DNA from: Pedobacter alluvionis
Lineage (GTDB): Bacteria > Bacteroidota > Bacteroidia > Sphingobacteriales > Sphingobacteriaceae
Direction of reading: 5' to 3'
NCBI RefSeq assembly: GCF_003664035.1
Contig: NZ_RCCK01000010.1
Span: 1,488,001-1,552,000, forward strand
DNA: 64,000 nt
Of this stretch, positions 43,461 through 52,553 are shown one piece after another; position 1 is the stretch's first letter; each line of letters opens with the position of its first letter. The notes beneath the pieces are model-generated. The model did not search any database and was not told the DNA's origin. It saw nothing but the letters and a program-made list of their open reading frames with translations. The position numbers were made by a program, and so were the translations under genes.

Positions 43461-44348
43461 TTAAAATTTAATAGTAGCCGGTAAATATTTAGCCACCAAT
43501 GCTTTGTAATAAGGTTGCAGTTCTTCCCAGCTTTTCTGATTGGGGTTTTTAGAATATAAATCGTAAGGGTTAAACAGGTTAACCCATTTAAACATTTCAT
43601 GGTCCTTTTCATTCATCAGGTGATCGTATGCATTTTCCCTGTGCTGTGAATAAAAAGAATGGTAACGGAGCATATATAAACCTGGTTCTGGCAAATAGGG
43701 TTTCATCATGTGGTACACATATTCATCGTGCCCCCAAGACATATCTACATTATCCAGCCCGCAATTTTGAGTATAAACACCCAATTTGGTTTGATAAGTT
43801 TCATTGTTGTAATCGGGATTCTGACTGAAAAATTCAGGATAAACAATTTTATCTGAATAAGCACAACCTACCGGGAAAGTATCGCCAACTACAGCCCATT
43901 GTGGCTCTCCGAATAAACAAAGCACTTTACCCATATCGTGGATTAAACCAACCAACACCATCCAATCAGGGTGGCCGTCGTTTCTGATGGCCTCAGATGT
44001 TTGCAACAAGTGCTGCATCTGGTCTAAATCGGTGTCAGGATCAGAATCGTCTACTAACTTATTCAAAAAATCAAACGCACTCCAGATAGGCATCTCTTGT
44101 TTGTCGAACTTTAAGTAATCTGCTTTTTTCTGCTTTACGAAATCGTATGTTTGATAGGTATGGTTAAGCCTGTAAAATTCTTTTACACTATCCTTTTCAG
44201 TTTCTTCGTAATTTCTGAACTGCTCTTCTTTTTTGTCCGCATTTATGTTTTTAGGATCCGGATAGCGGGTTAATATATCCTCTTCCCATTGATCAAGATT
44301 TTGCAACGGATTTTGGTTGTCCTTTGAAGATGCACTTTGGTTTCTCAT
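43461..44348 (-). CDS. myo-Inositol oxygenase
   Basis: Di-iron HD-domain oxygenase converting myo-inositol to D-glucuronate. From the ATG at 44348 it has 295 residues, close to the animal enzyme (285); an in-frame start at 44435 adds 29 unmatched residues. The hallmark block HLLQTSEAIRNDGHPDW, then LVGLIHDMGKVLCLFGEPQWAVVGDT, holds the first iron ligands (H, H-D). Further histidines lie in SWGHDEYVYH and LRYHSFYSQH. A LacI-type operator lies 100 bp upstream, and the gene may lead into susC. MIOX is uncommon in bacteria compared with eukaryotes, which makes its presence in a glycan locus notable. Confidence 0.93.
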   Translation of the reverse strand: MRNQSASSKDNQNPLQNLDQWEEDILTRYPDPKNINADKKEEQFRNYEETEKDSVKEFYRLNHTYQTYDFVKQKKADYLKFDKQEMPIWSAFDFLNKLVDDSDPDTDLDQMQHLLQTSEAIRNDGHPDWMVLVGLIHDMGKVLCLFGEPQWAVVGDTFPVGCAYSDKIVYPEFFSQNPDYNNETYQTKLGVYTQNCGLDNVDMSWGHDEYVYHMMKPYLPEPGLYMLRYHSFYSQHRENAYDHLMNEKDHEMFKWVNLFNPYDLYSKNPNQKSWEELQPYYKALVAKYLPATIKF

Positions 44349-44447
44349 AAGGCTAGAAATTGATTTGAATAAAATTTTGTTGGTTGTTGGGTTAAAGTTG
44401 AGTTTTTGAAAGCTTAAAATTTTATGTTTGGCCAACTTTATTTACTT

Positions 44448-44462
44448 AAACGATTACGTAAA
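44448..44462. promoter_or_regulatory. LacI-type operator upstream of inositol oxygenase
   Basis: AAACGATTACGTAAA shares 13 of 14 positions with the element at 45872-45885. It sits 100 bp upstream of the inositol oxygenase start, in the divergent region shared with the lacI gene. The rest of 44349-44827 has no gene. Confidence 0.55.
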
Positions 44463-44827
44463 ATCTTATTTTTGACTGCGGAATACGAATTAAATTTTAA
44501 TTTAAGTGGTTGCAATTTGTTGCTGGTTTAACAAATGCCGCTCTTCCCGGATGGATGATGGCGAAACGGACAAAAGAAAAAAATTGACGATGATGTTACG
44601 ATTATTTTATATTTGCGTGTACGGCCAGCTATTTATTCATCATTGAAAAGATATCGGGCTGAATCAGCTAACTTATTTTTAACTTCAACTTCCTCTGTTT
44701 ATATCCGTATAGACAGGAAGCTACTGTTTTTGATGGAGGTGCTGATGAAAAAGAGAGGGGTTGGCCTGTCGTAATTCTCACGGTAAGGCCGGGTAAACCT
44801 CAAAAAACTAACAAACAAAATAAAGAT

Positions 44828-45835
44828 ATGGCGGAAACAGTTAATATTAAGCGGTTGGCTCAGGAATTGAACATTTCTATTGCAACCGTTTCTAAGGCCC
44901 TAAACGACAGTCATGAAATCAGTTTAAAAACCAAAAACAGGGTGTGGACTTTAGCTAAAGAACTGAATTATACACCAAATCCGGCAGCGAGTAACCTTCG
45001 GAGCAATAAAACAAAAACTGTTGCAGTAGTTATCCCCTGCGTAGCCAATAATTTTTTCTCCTTATCCATAATGGGAATTGAAGAAATAGCCCGACAGTAT
45101 GGTTATCATGTGCTCATTTATCAAACCCACGAAAATATAGAGGCAGAAAAAGCTTTTACCAACAGTTTGTTAAACGGAAGGGTAGACGGTATTCTTACTT
45201 CTGTATCAAGCAGTGAATACAATAGTGAATATTATGCCAATTTGGTTAAGAAAATTCCGCTGGTATTTTTCGACCGGGTGTATGAAAACCTGGATGCGGT
45301 TAAAGTAACTACTGATGATTATGAAATTGCTTTTCAGGCCACTGAACATTTAATTGAGTGTGGCTGTTCCAAAATTGCCTATTTATTTGGCCTCGAAAAT
45401 CTTCCCGCAGGTAAATCGAGGTTTGCGGGTTATCTCGACGCACTAAAATCACATGGGATAACGGCTTCGGATGAACTCGTGATTAGATATCATGATGATG
45501 AAGAATTTAACCTGTCACAGATCAAAGAATTGCTTAGGAATTATAAACCCGATGCACTTTTTTCTTCTATTGAAGAATTCATCATTCCTGCTTATTGTGC
45601 CTGTAGAGAATTGGGTTTGCAGATTCCGGATGATGTTAAAGTACTCAGTTTTTCTAACCTGAGTACGGCAAAGCTCTTAAGTCCTTCGCTTACAACAATT
45701 TCGCAACCTGCCTTTGAAATTGGACGTGAAGCAGCAAAATGCCTTTTCAAAATCCTTCACAATAAACAACTGGACGATGAACAGAATATCATATTGAAAT
45801 CTGTATTGACCAAACGCGAATCCACAGGTTGTTAA
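44828..45835 (+). CDS. LacI-family transcriptional regulator
   Basis: A 335-residue sugar-responsive regulator. The N-terminal HTH (NIKRLAQELNISIATVSKALN) and hinge helix (NPAASNLRSNKTKTVAVVIP) are canonical for LacI. The periplasmic-binding-protein-like ligand domain runs from about 60 to 330. It lies between the divergent inositol oxygenase and the SSS symporter plus GH28 genes. The two AAACGWTTACGTAA elements beside those genes are its likely operators. The effector is probably a uronate or inositol derivative. Confidence 0.9.
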   Translation: MAETVNIKRLAQELNISIATVSKALNDSHEISLKTKNRVWTLAKELNYTPNPAASNLRSNKTKTVAVVIPCVANNFFSLSIMGIEEIARQYGYHVLIYQTHENIEAEKAFTNSLLNGRVDGILTSVSSSEYNSEYYANLVKKIPLVFFDRVYENLDAVKVTTDDYEIAFQATEHLIECGCSKIAYLFGLENLPAGKSRFAGYLDALKSHGITASDELVIRYHDDEEFNLSQIKELLRNYKPDALFSSIEEFIIPAYCACRELGLQIPDDVKVLSFSNLSTAKLLSPSLTTISQPAFEIGREAAKCLFKILHNKQLDDEQNIILKSVLTKRESTGC

Positions 45836-45871
45836 CAGGATAAATTTATGTTATTGCCGGCTGATAGGCGA

Positions 45872-45885
45872 AAACGTTTACGTAA
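45872..45885. promoter_or_regulatory. LacI-type operator upstream of the symporter
   Basis: AAACGTTTACGTAA, 60 bp before the symporter start and 36 bp after the lacI stop. It contains the AACGTT core common in LacI-family operators and matches the element at 44448-44462 except for one base. Confidence 0.55.
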
Positions 45886-45944
45886 TTAAATAATTGAATT
45901 AAACCTTCAACATTGGGATTTTTTCTGACTTTTAAAAAAACCAA

Positions 45945-47588
45945 ATGTTAAAAATCCTTATGAATCACTTGTCTGTATTCGATTATGTTGTTTTTTTAAT
46001 GTATTTTATCATTGTTTCGGCGTATGGCTATTGGGTTTATCGAAGCAAGAAACAAAAACGTACTGATACGAAGGATTATTTTTTAGCAGAAGGCTCACTC
46101 ACATGGTGGGCAATTGGTGCATCTATCATTGCTTCTAATATTTCTGCCGAACATTTTATTGGTATGTCTGGTTCGGGTTTTGCCATGGGCCTTGCCATTG
46201 CCAGTTACGAATGGATGGCTGCTGCTACATTAATTATTGTAGCCATATTCTTTCTGCCCATTTACATTAAGAACAAAATTTACACCATGCCACAGTTTTT
46301 GTCTAACCGTTATAATAATACGGTAAGTACATTAATGGCTGTTTTTTGGTTACTTGTTTATGTATTTGTAAACTTAACTTCCATTTTCTTTCTTGGTGCT
46401 ATCGCTATTGAAACGATTACGGGTATTCCTTTTAATATCTGTATCATTTTTCTGGCCATTTTTTCAGCCATTATCACCCTTGGGGGCATGAAGGTAATTG
46501 GTTATACCGATGTAATACAGGTTTTTGTTTTAGTGGCAGGCGGACTGATTACCTGTTATATGGCGCTTAAACTGGTAGCTGATAAATTGGATGCACCCAG
46601 TGTTTTGGCCTCTCTTCCTTTGTTGCGGAGCGAAGCATCTGATCATTTTCATATGATATTTTCTAAAGGAGATAAATTTTACAACGAATTGCCTGGTATT
46701 GCGGTACTGGTAGGCGGTTTATGGATCAATAATTTAAATTATTGGGGTTGTAACCAGTATATTGTTCAGCGGGCATTAGGAGCCGATTTAAAGACCGGGC
46801 GTAGCGGATTAATATTTGCCGCGTTTTTGAAATTACTTATTCCGGTAATTGTTGTTATTCCGGGTATTGCAGCCTACGTGCTTTATCAACGTGGTTATTT
46901 CCAATCCGAAATGCTTGATGCAGCCGGTACAGTTAAACCCGATCATGCTTACCCGGTCCTCATGAATTTATTGCCCGCAGGAATAAAAGGGCTGGCTTTT
47001 GCTGCACTTACTGCCGCTATAGTAGCCTCACTTGCCGGAAAATGCAATAGCATTGCCACTATTTTTACACTTGATATTTATAAGAAATTTATTAAACCCG
47101 AAGCTTCAGAAACACGATTGGTTTCCGTTGGTCGCTGGTCTGTGGTTGTCGCATCTTTAATTGCTATTGTTATCGCTCCTGCATTGCGCAGTTTTGATCA
47201 GGTTTATCAGTTTATTCAGGAATATGTTGGTTTTATTTCGCCGGGTGTTTTTGCTATCTTTTTACTGGGCTTTTTCTGGAAGAAAACGACTTCACGTGCA
47301 GCGCTTACCGCTTCTTTATTAACCATCCCTTTATCTACTTTTTTTAAATTCCTGCCTACCATAACAAGCGGCGCTATTGCACCGATTCCTTTCTTGAACA
47401 GAATGTCGTGGGTATTTGTTATTATAATGGTTTTAATGGTCGTGGTAACTTTAACTGATCCTAAAAGTAAAGATAACCCACAGGGGCTGGAAATTGACAG
47501 CAGCATGTTTAAGGTTACTCCGGCATTTACCATTGCCTCGGTTATTATCTGTGGTATTCTTGCAGCGCTTTATACCGTCTTTTGGTAA
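45945..47588 (+). CDS. Sodium:solute symporter (SSS family)
   Basis: Inner-membrane Na+-coupled transporter, 547 residues with about 14 helices. SSS features include YFLAEGSLTWWAIGASIIASNISAEHFIGMSGSGFA in the first helices and the SGLT-like segment LAFAALTAAIVASLAGKCNSIATIFTLDIY with the Na2-site serine region. It is next to lacI and followed 50 nt later by GH28. It probably imports the monosaccharide released by that operon, such as galacturonate, or a related uronate or inositol. The substrate is not readable from sequence. Confidence 0.88.
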   Translation: MLKILMNHLSVFDYVVFLMYFIIVSAYGYWVYRSKKQKRTDTKDYFLAEGSLTWWAIGASIIASNISAEHFIGMSGSGFAMGLAIASYEWMAAATLIIVAIFFLPIYIKNKIYTMPQFLSNRYNNTVSTLMAVFWLLVYVFVNLTSIFFLGAIAIETITGIPFNICIIFLAIFSAIITLGGMKVIGYTDVIQVFVLVAGGLITCYMALKLVADKLDAPSVLASLPLLRSEASDHFHMIFSKGDKFYNELPGIAVLVGGLWINNLNYWGCNQYIVQRALGADLKTGRSGLIFAAFLKLLIPVIVVIPGIAAYVLYQRGYFQSEMLDAAGTVKPDHAYPVLMNLLPAGIKGLAFAALTAAIVASLAGKCNSIATIFTLDIYKKFIKPEASETRLVSVGRWSVVVASLIAIVIAPALRSFDQVYQFIQEYVGFISPGVFAIFLLGFFWKKTTSRAALTASLLTIPLSTFFKFLPTITSGAIAPIPFLNRMSWVFVIIMVLMVVVTLTDPKSKDNPQGLEIDSSMFKVTPAFTIASVIICGILAALYTVFW

Positions 47589-47638
47589 ACAAGTCATGGC
47601 TTAAAATAACCCATTGTATATTTATAACGAATTGAAAA

Positions 47639-49057
47639 ATGAAGATTAGAATTTTACTTTTTTTTGCACTGCTGATTTCTTTCAGTGGGATGGCCCAGAA
47701 TAAATTATATAATATTAAAAATTATGGTGCGGTTGGCGATGGCAAAACCAATGATGCAGTTGCCATTCAGAAAGCCATAAACGCCTGTTCAGCAGCAGGG
47801 GGCGGGCAGGTAATTGTACCCGCCGGGCATGTATTTTTGACCGGTCCTTTTAACTTAAAATCGTTTGTTGATTTAAGGGTAGAAGGTGGTGCTAAACTCC
47901 TGGCTAGTCCTGATGAAAAACTATATACGCAAAGTGCTTTTAGAGAAAATAAAGGTGAAGGTACCATCTGGATTGGTGGAGAAAAGCTTGAACAGGTAAG
48001 CATTAGCGGCACAGGGGTGATTGATGGGAATGGAATTTCGTTTATGGGGGAGGAGCTTAGCGACTCGTATGTTTTAAAACCTTTTAATATTGTAGATCCG
48101 CGACCACATTTGCTTACGCTAACCGGTTGTAATAAACTGAATATAGATGGGGTAACTTTTCAAAATTCTGCCTACTGGACCGTTCATTTAATAGGCTGTA
48201 ATGATGTTTCGATATCCAATATAACATTACTCAACAGTATTAAAATCCGCAATAGCGACGGAATTGATCTGGATCACAGTAAAAATGTGCGGATTACCAA
48301 TTGTTTTATCGAATCGGGCGATGACTGTATCTGCTTAAAAAACAGGCGTGAGTTTGAAGAATATGGCGCCTGTGAAAACATTGTTATTAGTAACTGTACC
48401 ATGACTTCCAGCTCATGTGCCATTAAAATAGGTTCTGAAAATATGGACCGGATCAGTAATGTACTGATCAATAACTGCAATATCAGAAAGAGTAATCGCG
48501 GTATTGGTATTCAAAACCGTGATGAGGGTACCGTAAATAATGTGATTTTCTCTAACCTGTTTATTGAATCGAAACTTTTTTCGGATGTATGGTGGGGCAA
48601 GGCAGAGCCGATTTATATTACCGCTTATCCAAGAGCAACCAGCAACAATAAAGATGCTGGCTGGCGTTTGCCGAAGGGACAAACCAAGGGCAAGGTTGGA
48701 GCAGTTAAAAATATTTATTTTAGTAATATCAGATGTACCGGAGAAAGTGGTGTATATATCAGTGGCGAAAGCCCTGATAAAATTTCCGGGATCTATTTTG
48801 ACCAGGTTAGTGTTTACCTTGATAAAACAACAAAAGAAGCAGGAGGGATATATGACCGCAGGCCAAGCAATGTTGAAGGGCTTGTTAAAAGTGCGATTGC
48901 GGGATTTTATTTTGAAAATACCGGATACATCAGCCTGCTTAACAGCAATGTGGTATGGGGTATAAATAAGCCAGGATATGCAGGAAAAGCTTTGGAGGAA
49001 AAGAATGTGAGTAAACTTAAAACAGTTAACTTTAGCGAAACTACAGTAGAGAAGTAA
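47639..49057 (+). CDS. GH28 polygalacturonase-like protein
   Basis: Exported right-handed beta-helix protein of family GH28, 472 residues with a signal peptide (ILLFFALLISFSGMAQ). The N-terminal YNIKNYGAVGDGKTNDAVAIQ is typical. Catalytic aspartates are present: D207 in NSDGIDLDH and D228/D229 in SGDDCICLK. The usual GHG motif is replaced by SCAIKIGSE, and the RxK motif reads RGIGIQNRDEG, so the catalytic histidine and substrate-binding Arg/Lys are missing. It may act on an altered galacturonide or be non-hydrolytic. It is co-oriented with the symporter. Confidence 0.85.
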   Translation: MKIRILLFFALLISFSGMAQNKLYNIKNYGAVGDGKTNDAVAIQKAINACSAAGGGQVIVPAGHVFLTGPFNLKSFVDLRVEGGAKLLASPDEKLYTQSAFRENKGEGTIWIGGEKLEQVSISGTGVIDGNGISFMGEELSDSYVLKPFNIVDPRPHLLTLTGCNKLNIDGVTFQNSAYWTVHLIGCNDVSISNITLLNSIKIRNSDGIDLDHSKNVRITNCFIESGDDCICLKNRREFEEYGACENIVISNCTMTSSSCAIKIGSENMDRISNVLINNCNIRKSNRGIGIQNRDEGTVNNVIFSNLFIESKLFSDVWWGKAEPIYITAYPRATSNNKDAGWRLPKGQTKGKVGAVKNIYFSNIRCTGESGVYISGESPDKISGIYFDQVSVYLDKTTKEAGGIYDRRPSNVEGLVKSAIAGFYFENTGYISLLNSNVVWGINKPGYAGKALEEKNVSKLKTVNFSETTVEK

Positions 49058-49116
49058 AGAAATTTTAAATACCTGGGCTGTGTTTGTGAGCCAGCCCCTG
49101 CTGCGTTTTTAGTAGA

Positions 49117-49401
49117 TTAGTTTATCTGTTGCTTTCCGGTTTTATTGGTATCAATTTCAGCTAATGCAGCTGTAATTTCATTAATCGTTTTGATACTGAA
49201 AACATGTCGGCCAGTTAACCACCTTTTGATTTCATCAGGATTAATATCCAATATAGAAGCAAGTTCGTTTTCAGTTGAACCTTTTACGGCAAGTAATGCT
49301 GTAGTTTTAAGGGCAACTTCGAGATTTAGCTGTTCTAGTTTCTCAATTGCAGGATTTCCGGTTTCTTCCAGCCAGATAGAAACAAAATCGTTTTCTTCCA
49401 T
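49117..49401 (-). CDS. XRE-type helix-turn-helix protein
   Basis: A 94-residue protein with a helix-turn-helix of the Cro/XRE kind in the C-terminal half: STENELASILDINPDEIKRWLTGRHVFSIKTINEITAAL. The N-terminal part (EENDFVSIWLEETGNPAIEKLEQLNLE) resembles the linker seen in Bacteroidota HTH antitoxin-like proteins. No toxin gene is adjacent. It is oriented against the neighbouring GH28 gene. Confidence 0.7.
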   Translation of the reverse strand: MEENDFVSIWLEETGNPAIEKLEQLNLEVALKTTALLAVKGSTENELASILDINPDEIKRWLTGRHVFSIKTINEITAALAEIDTNKTGKQQIN

Positions 49402-49552
49402 TTTAGTCTTTTTTACCTTTTAGCGCAACGGTTTGTCTGAACGAGCAACCAGCTTTTAGGGCGGCAAATTTAGTGATTAAGCGTATCATTGCAAACCAGA
49501 ATCAAAAGAAAGATTTTAATCAAATTAAAGTTTAAATTAAATCAATTTAAAA

Positions 49553-49876
49553 ATGGCATCAGATCAGAAATTCGTAGACTTTGTTATCGATCAGATTGGT
49601 TATTCCGGACAGGTTACCTGTAAGAAAATGTTTGGTGAATACGGTTTGTATTTTGACGATAAGTTATTTGCGCTGGTGTGCGATAACAAATTGTTTGTTA
49701 AGCCTACTTTATCGGGAAGAGCGTATATAATTGACGTTGTGGAAGCACTACCTTATCCTGGCGCAAAAAATCAATTTCTAATAGAAGAGCAGTTGGAAGA
49801 TAGTGATTGGCTAAAAAAGCTGGTAAGCATCACTGTAGCTGAGCTGCCCGAGCCCAAACCCAGGAAAAAGAAATAA
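49553..49876 (+). CDS. TfoX N-terminal domain protein
   Basis: A 107-residue protein matching the TfoX/Sxy N-terminal domain: FVDFVIDQIGYSGQVTCKKMFGEYGLYFDDKLFALVCDNKLFVKPT, then a short helix and a basic tail. The C-terminal TfoX domain is absent. Stand-alone N-terminal domains are frequent in Bacteroidota, and a link to competence is unproven. No operon partner. Confidence 0.85.
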   Translation: MASDQKFVDFVIDQIGYSGQVTCKKMFGEYGLYFDDKLFALVCDNKLFVKPTLSGRAYIIDVVEALPYPGAKNQFLIEEQLEDSDWLKKLVSITVAELPEPKPRKKK

Positions 49877-50039
49877 GGTCAGAATTTAACTTTAGTCCTG
49901 ATGTATGAGTTACTAAAAAATGTATTAGCTGTTGTAACCGTGCTTAAATTTCGTAACAAGCTTGTTTTATTGCCTTAAATTAAGCGGTTTTAGTACTGAC
50001 GCGGATTGTTGTCGTACATATTTTAGTTATATTAGAAGT

Positions 50040-51920
50040 ATGAAAAATTTAGTCCTGTTTCTATTATTATCACTTTTTCTTCGTCCTTTATTTGCACAGC
50101 AAACGCAAAAGCCGATGCTTTACGGCAACAGCTGGATGGCCATCACGGGAAAGCCAATGGCAGCAACAGCAGGGGCAATGATCTTTCAACAAGGAGGAAA
50201 TGCTGTTGATGCAGCATGTGCCATGTTAGCTGCTACTTGCACCATGTGGGATACCTTGAGCTGGGGAGGAGAAACACAGGCACTGATTTACAATCCGAAT
50301 ACAAAAAAGGTGATCGCCATAAATGCGATGGGCGTTGCCCCAACCGGAGCAACCGTAGCCTTTTTTAAAGCTAAAGGTTATAGTTTTCCGCCAGAATACG
50401 GTCCTTTGGCCGCCACCACGCCAGGTACGCCCGGCGGCTTGATCTACATGTTAAGTAAATACGGTAGCATGAGCCTGGGGCAGGTTTTGGCACCTGCCAT
50501 GCAGATGGCTGCAGGTTATGCCATAGAAGCACAGGCTGCAAACAGTATGGAGCGCGATAAAAAAATGATTAAAACCTGGCCTTATAGTAAAAAAGTATTG
50601 TTGCCACATTTGGGCGAGAAACGTGAGGCGCCGGAAGCAGGGGAGATTTTTGTTCAAAAAGATTTGTTAGCCACCCTAACCAAAATGGTTGAAGCAGAAC
50701 AAGCAGCGTTAAAGAAAGGCAGCTCCAGACAAGAGGCATTAATGGCCGCTTATGATCGTTTTTATAAAGGAGACATCGCGAAAGAATTTGTTCGCGGAAG
50801 CAAAGAACAAGGTGGTTTAATTACCATGGATGATCTTGCGAAATGGAAACCGGTTGAAGAAGAAGCACTAAGCACCGATTATAAAGGAATTAAAGTGTAT
50901 AAATTAAAACAGTGGACACAGGGTCCGGTTTTACTCCAGGCATTGAATATATTGGAGAATTTTGATCTAAAAGCAATGGGCTATAATAGCTCCAAATATA
51001 TCCACACTGTTTATCAGGCTATGAATCTGTCTTTCGCCGACCGCGATTTTTATTATGGAGATCCTAATCAAAATCCTGCTGAACCGATAAAAGGTCTTTT
51101 AAGTAAAGATTATGCAAAACAACGGGCCTCACTTATTCAGGCAGATAAAAATGATGCAAACATAGGTCCTGGTGATCCTTATCCGTATGAAGGCAGGAAA
51201 AACCCTTACTTAAATCTGTTAAAGAGCAGGGGTTTTAACCTTGATACATCCAAACGAAATTTTGCACCAAAACATGACCTGGGTAACAATACGCCAAAAG
51301 AAATTTATGAAGACCGTTTATGGCGGGGAACAACATCTATAGAAGCTGCAGACAAAGCAGGTTGGGTGGTATCAGTTACCCCAAGCGGAGGCTGGCTTCC
51401 GGCGTGTATTGCAGGTAATACTGGTATTGGAATGAGTCAACGCATGCAAAGTTTTGTGCTCGATTCTGCCTTAAACCCCTTCAATGTTGTTGCGCCTGGC
51501 AAACGACCAAGAGTAACCTTATCGCCCTCATTATTTCTCAAAGATGGTAAGCCTTTTATAGCTGCCGCAGTTCAGGGTGGTGATACCCAGGACCAGAACT
51601 TGCTGCAGTTCTTTTTAAATATGGCTGAATTTGATATGAATGTTCAAAGGGCAACCGAAGCAGCTAATTTTAACACCAATCAACTTTGGCTTTCGCTAGG
51701 TGGTACTAAAACGAGCGACAGAGAACCAAAGCCTGGTCAGATCTTGTTAAATGCTAATACCAAAGAGGAGGTGCGTACTGAACTAAAAAAAATGGGATAT
51801 ACGCTCAGTTTTTCAGAACGTACCAGTGGGCCAATCAATGCTATTTATTTTGATTGGAAACACCATAGTTTGCAAGGTGGCTCGAGTAACCATGGCGAAG
51901 ATTATGGCATTGCATGGTAG
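50040..51920 (+). CDS. Gamma-glutamyltransferase-like exported enzyme
   Basis: Ntn-hydrolase of the gamma-glutamyltransferase family, exported (MKNLVLFLLLSLFLRPLFAQ). The ATG at 50040 is chosen because the signal peptide starts there; an in-frame ATG at 49962 gives an implausible extension. The large-subunit part has GNAVDAACAMLAA and TPGTPGG. Autocleavage before T431 (RGTTSIEAADKAG) would expose the catalytic threonine; typical enzymes read TTHxSVVD, so the His is replaced. SGGWLPACIAGNTGIGMSQR follows in the small subunit. Length 626 residues. It could process glutathione or gamma-glutamyl peptides, or act as a divergent acylase. Confidence 0.82.
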   Translation: MKNLVLFLLLSLFLRPLFAQQTQKPMLYGNSWMAITGKPMAATAGAMIFQQGGNAVDAACAMLAATCTMWDTLSWGGETQALIYNPNTKKVIAINAMGVAPTGATVAFFKAKGYSFPPEYGPLAATTPGTPGGLIYMLSKYGSMSLGQVLAPAMQMAAGYAIEAQAANSMERDKKMIKTWPYSKKVLLPHLGEKREAPEAGEIFVQKDLLATLTKMVEAEQAALKKGSSRQEALMAAYDRFYKGDIAKEFVRGSKEQGGLITMDDLAKWKPVEEEALSTDYKGIKVYKLKQWTQGPVLLQALNILENFDLKAMGYNSSKYIHTVYQAMNLSFADRDFYYGDPNQNPAEPIKGLLSKDYAKQRASLIQADKNDANIGPGDPYPYEGRKNPYLNLLKSRGFNLDTSKRNFAPKHDLGNNTPKEIYEDRLWRGTTSIEAADKAGWVVSVTPSGGWLPACIAGNTGIGMSQRMQSFVLDSALNPFNVVAPGKRPRVTLSPSLFLKDGKPFIAAAVQGGDTQDQNLLQFFLNMAEFDMNVQRATEAANFNTNQLWLSLGGTKTSDREPKPGQILLNANTKEEVRTELKKMGYTLSFSERTSGPINAIYFDWKHHSLQGGSSNHGEDYGIAW

Positions 51921-52553
51921 TAAATTAGAATGGTAAATAAACTAACTTGAATTGTATTATTTGATAAAAATAACGAACAAATGTGCCGAAAACACGCCTA
52001 GTATTGAAATTTACAATGCACTTAACGACTAAGCGTAATTACAGTTTAATATCTATAATTGTATGCTTTGGTTAAGATTTGTATTTTCTGGCTCTGGATT
52101 GCCCGGTGCTTCGGCTAACGGTGCTATGCCACAAGCTGCCCATATAAATTTAAAAATATTTAGGAATTCGCATTGGATATCCCTTTCAGATTTTATTTCG
52201 TTTTCCATGTTGTGCCGCTTTAATCTGCTTATAAAACAAAGAAAGGCTGGTTTGTGTTTGCTAAAATAATGCTTTAATGTAAGTATTATGTTTCGCAAAT
52301 GTTAAGGATTAGCTTAATTATTCCGGAAAACCTGCTTGAACAATTGCTGGCAAGGTGCACCTGCAATTGCTTCCAAATGTCCTTGTATATTGAAACTACC
52401 AGGTGATCCGTTATTTTTACTTAAATGAGCACTGTAGGTTAATAAAAGCAAGATTAAATTAGCATTGTTTGGTTCGATTTATAAAATATATTGGATTATT
52501 TCCTGAAAAATTTTAAATTGCTAGTACAATCTAATAAATTATAATCCCTCTCA
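51921..52553. other. Intergenic region before the injection-system locus
   Basis: AT-rich, no supported gene. A minus-strand frame at 52053-52208 could encode 51 residues (MENEIKSERDIQCEF...), but it has no ribosome site or family and is left uncalled. This gap separates metabolic genes from the eCIS cluster and probably holds the promoter of the cargo gene. Confidence 0.5.

Noticed and set aside
52053..52208. Minus-strand 51-codon frame (MENEIKSERDIQ...)
   Set aside because: Composition is possible for a peptide, but there is no ribosome site, no homologue known to me and no neighbour in support.
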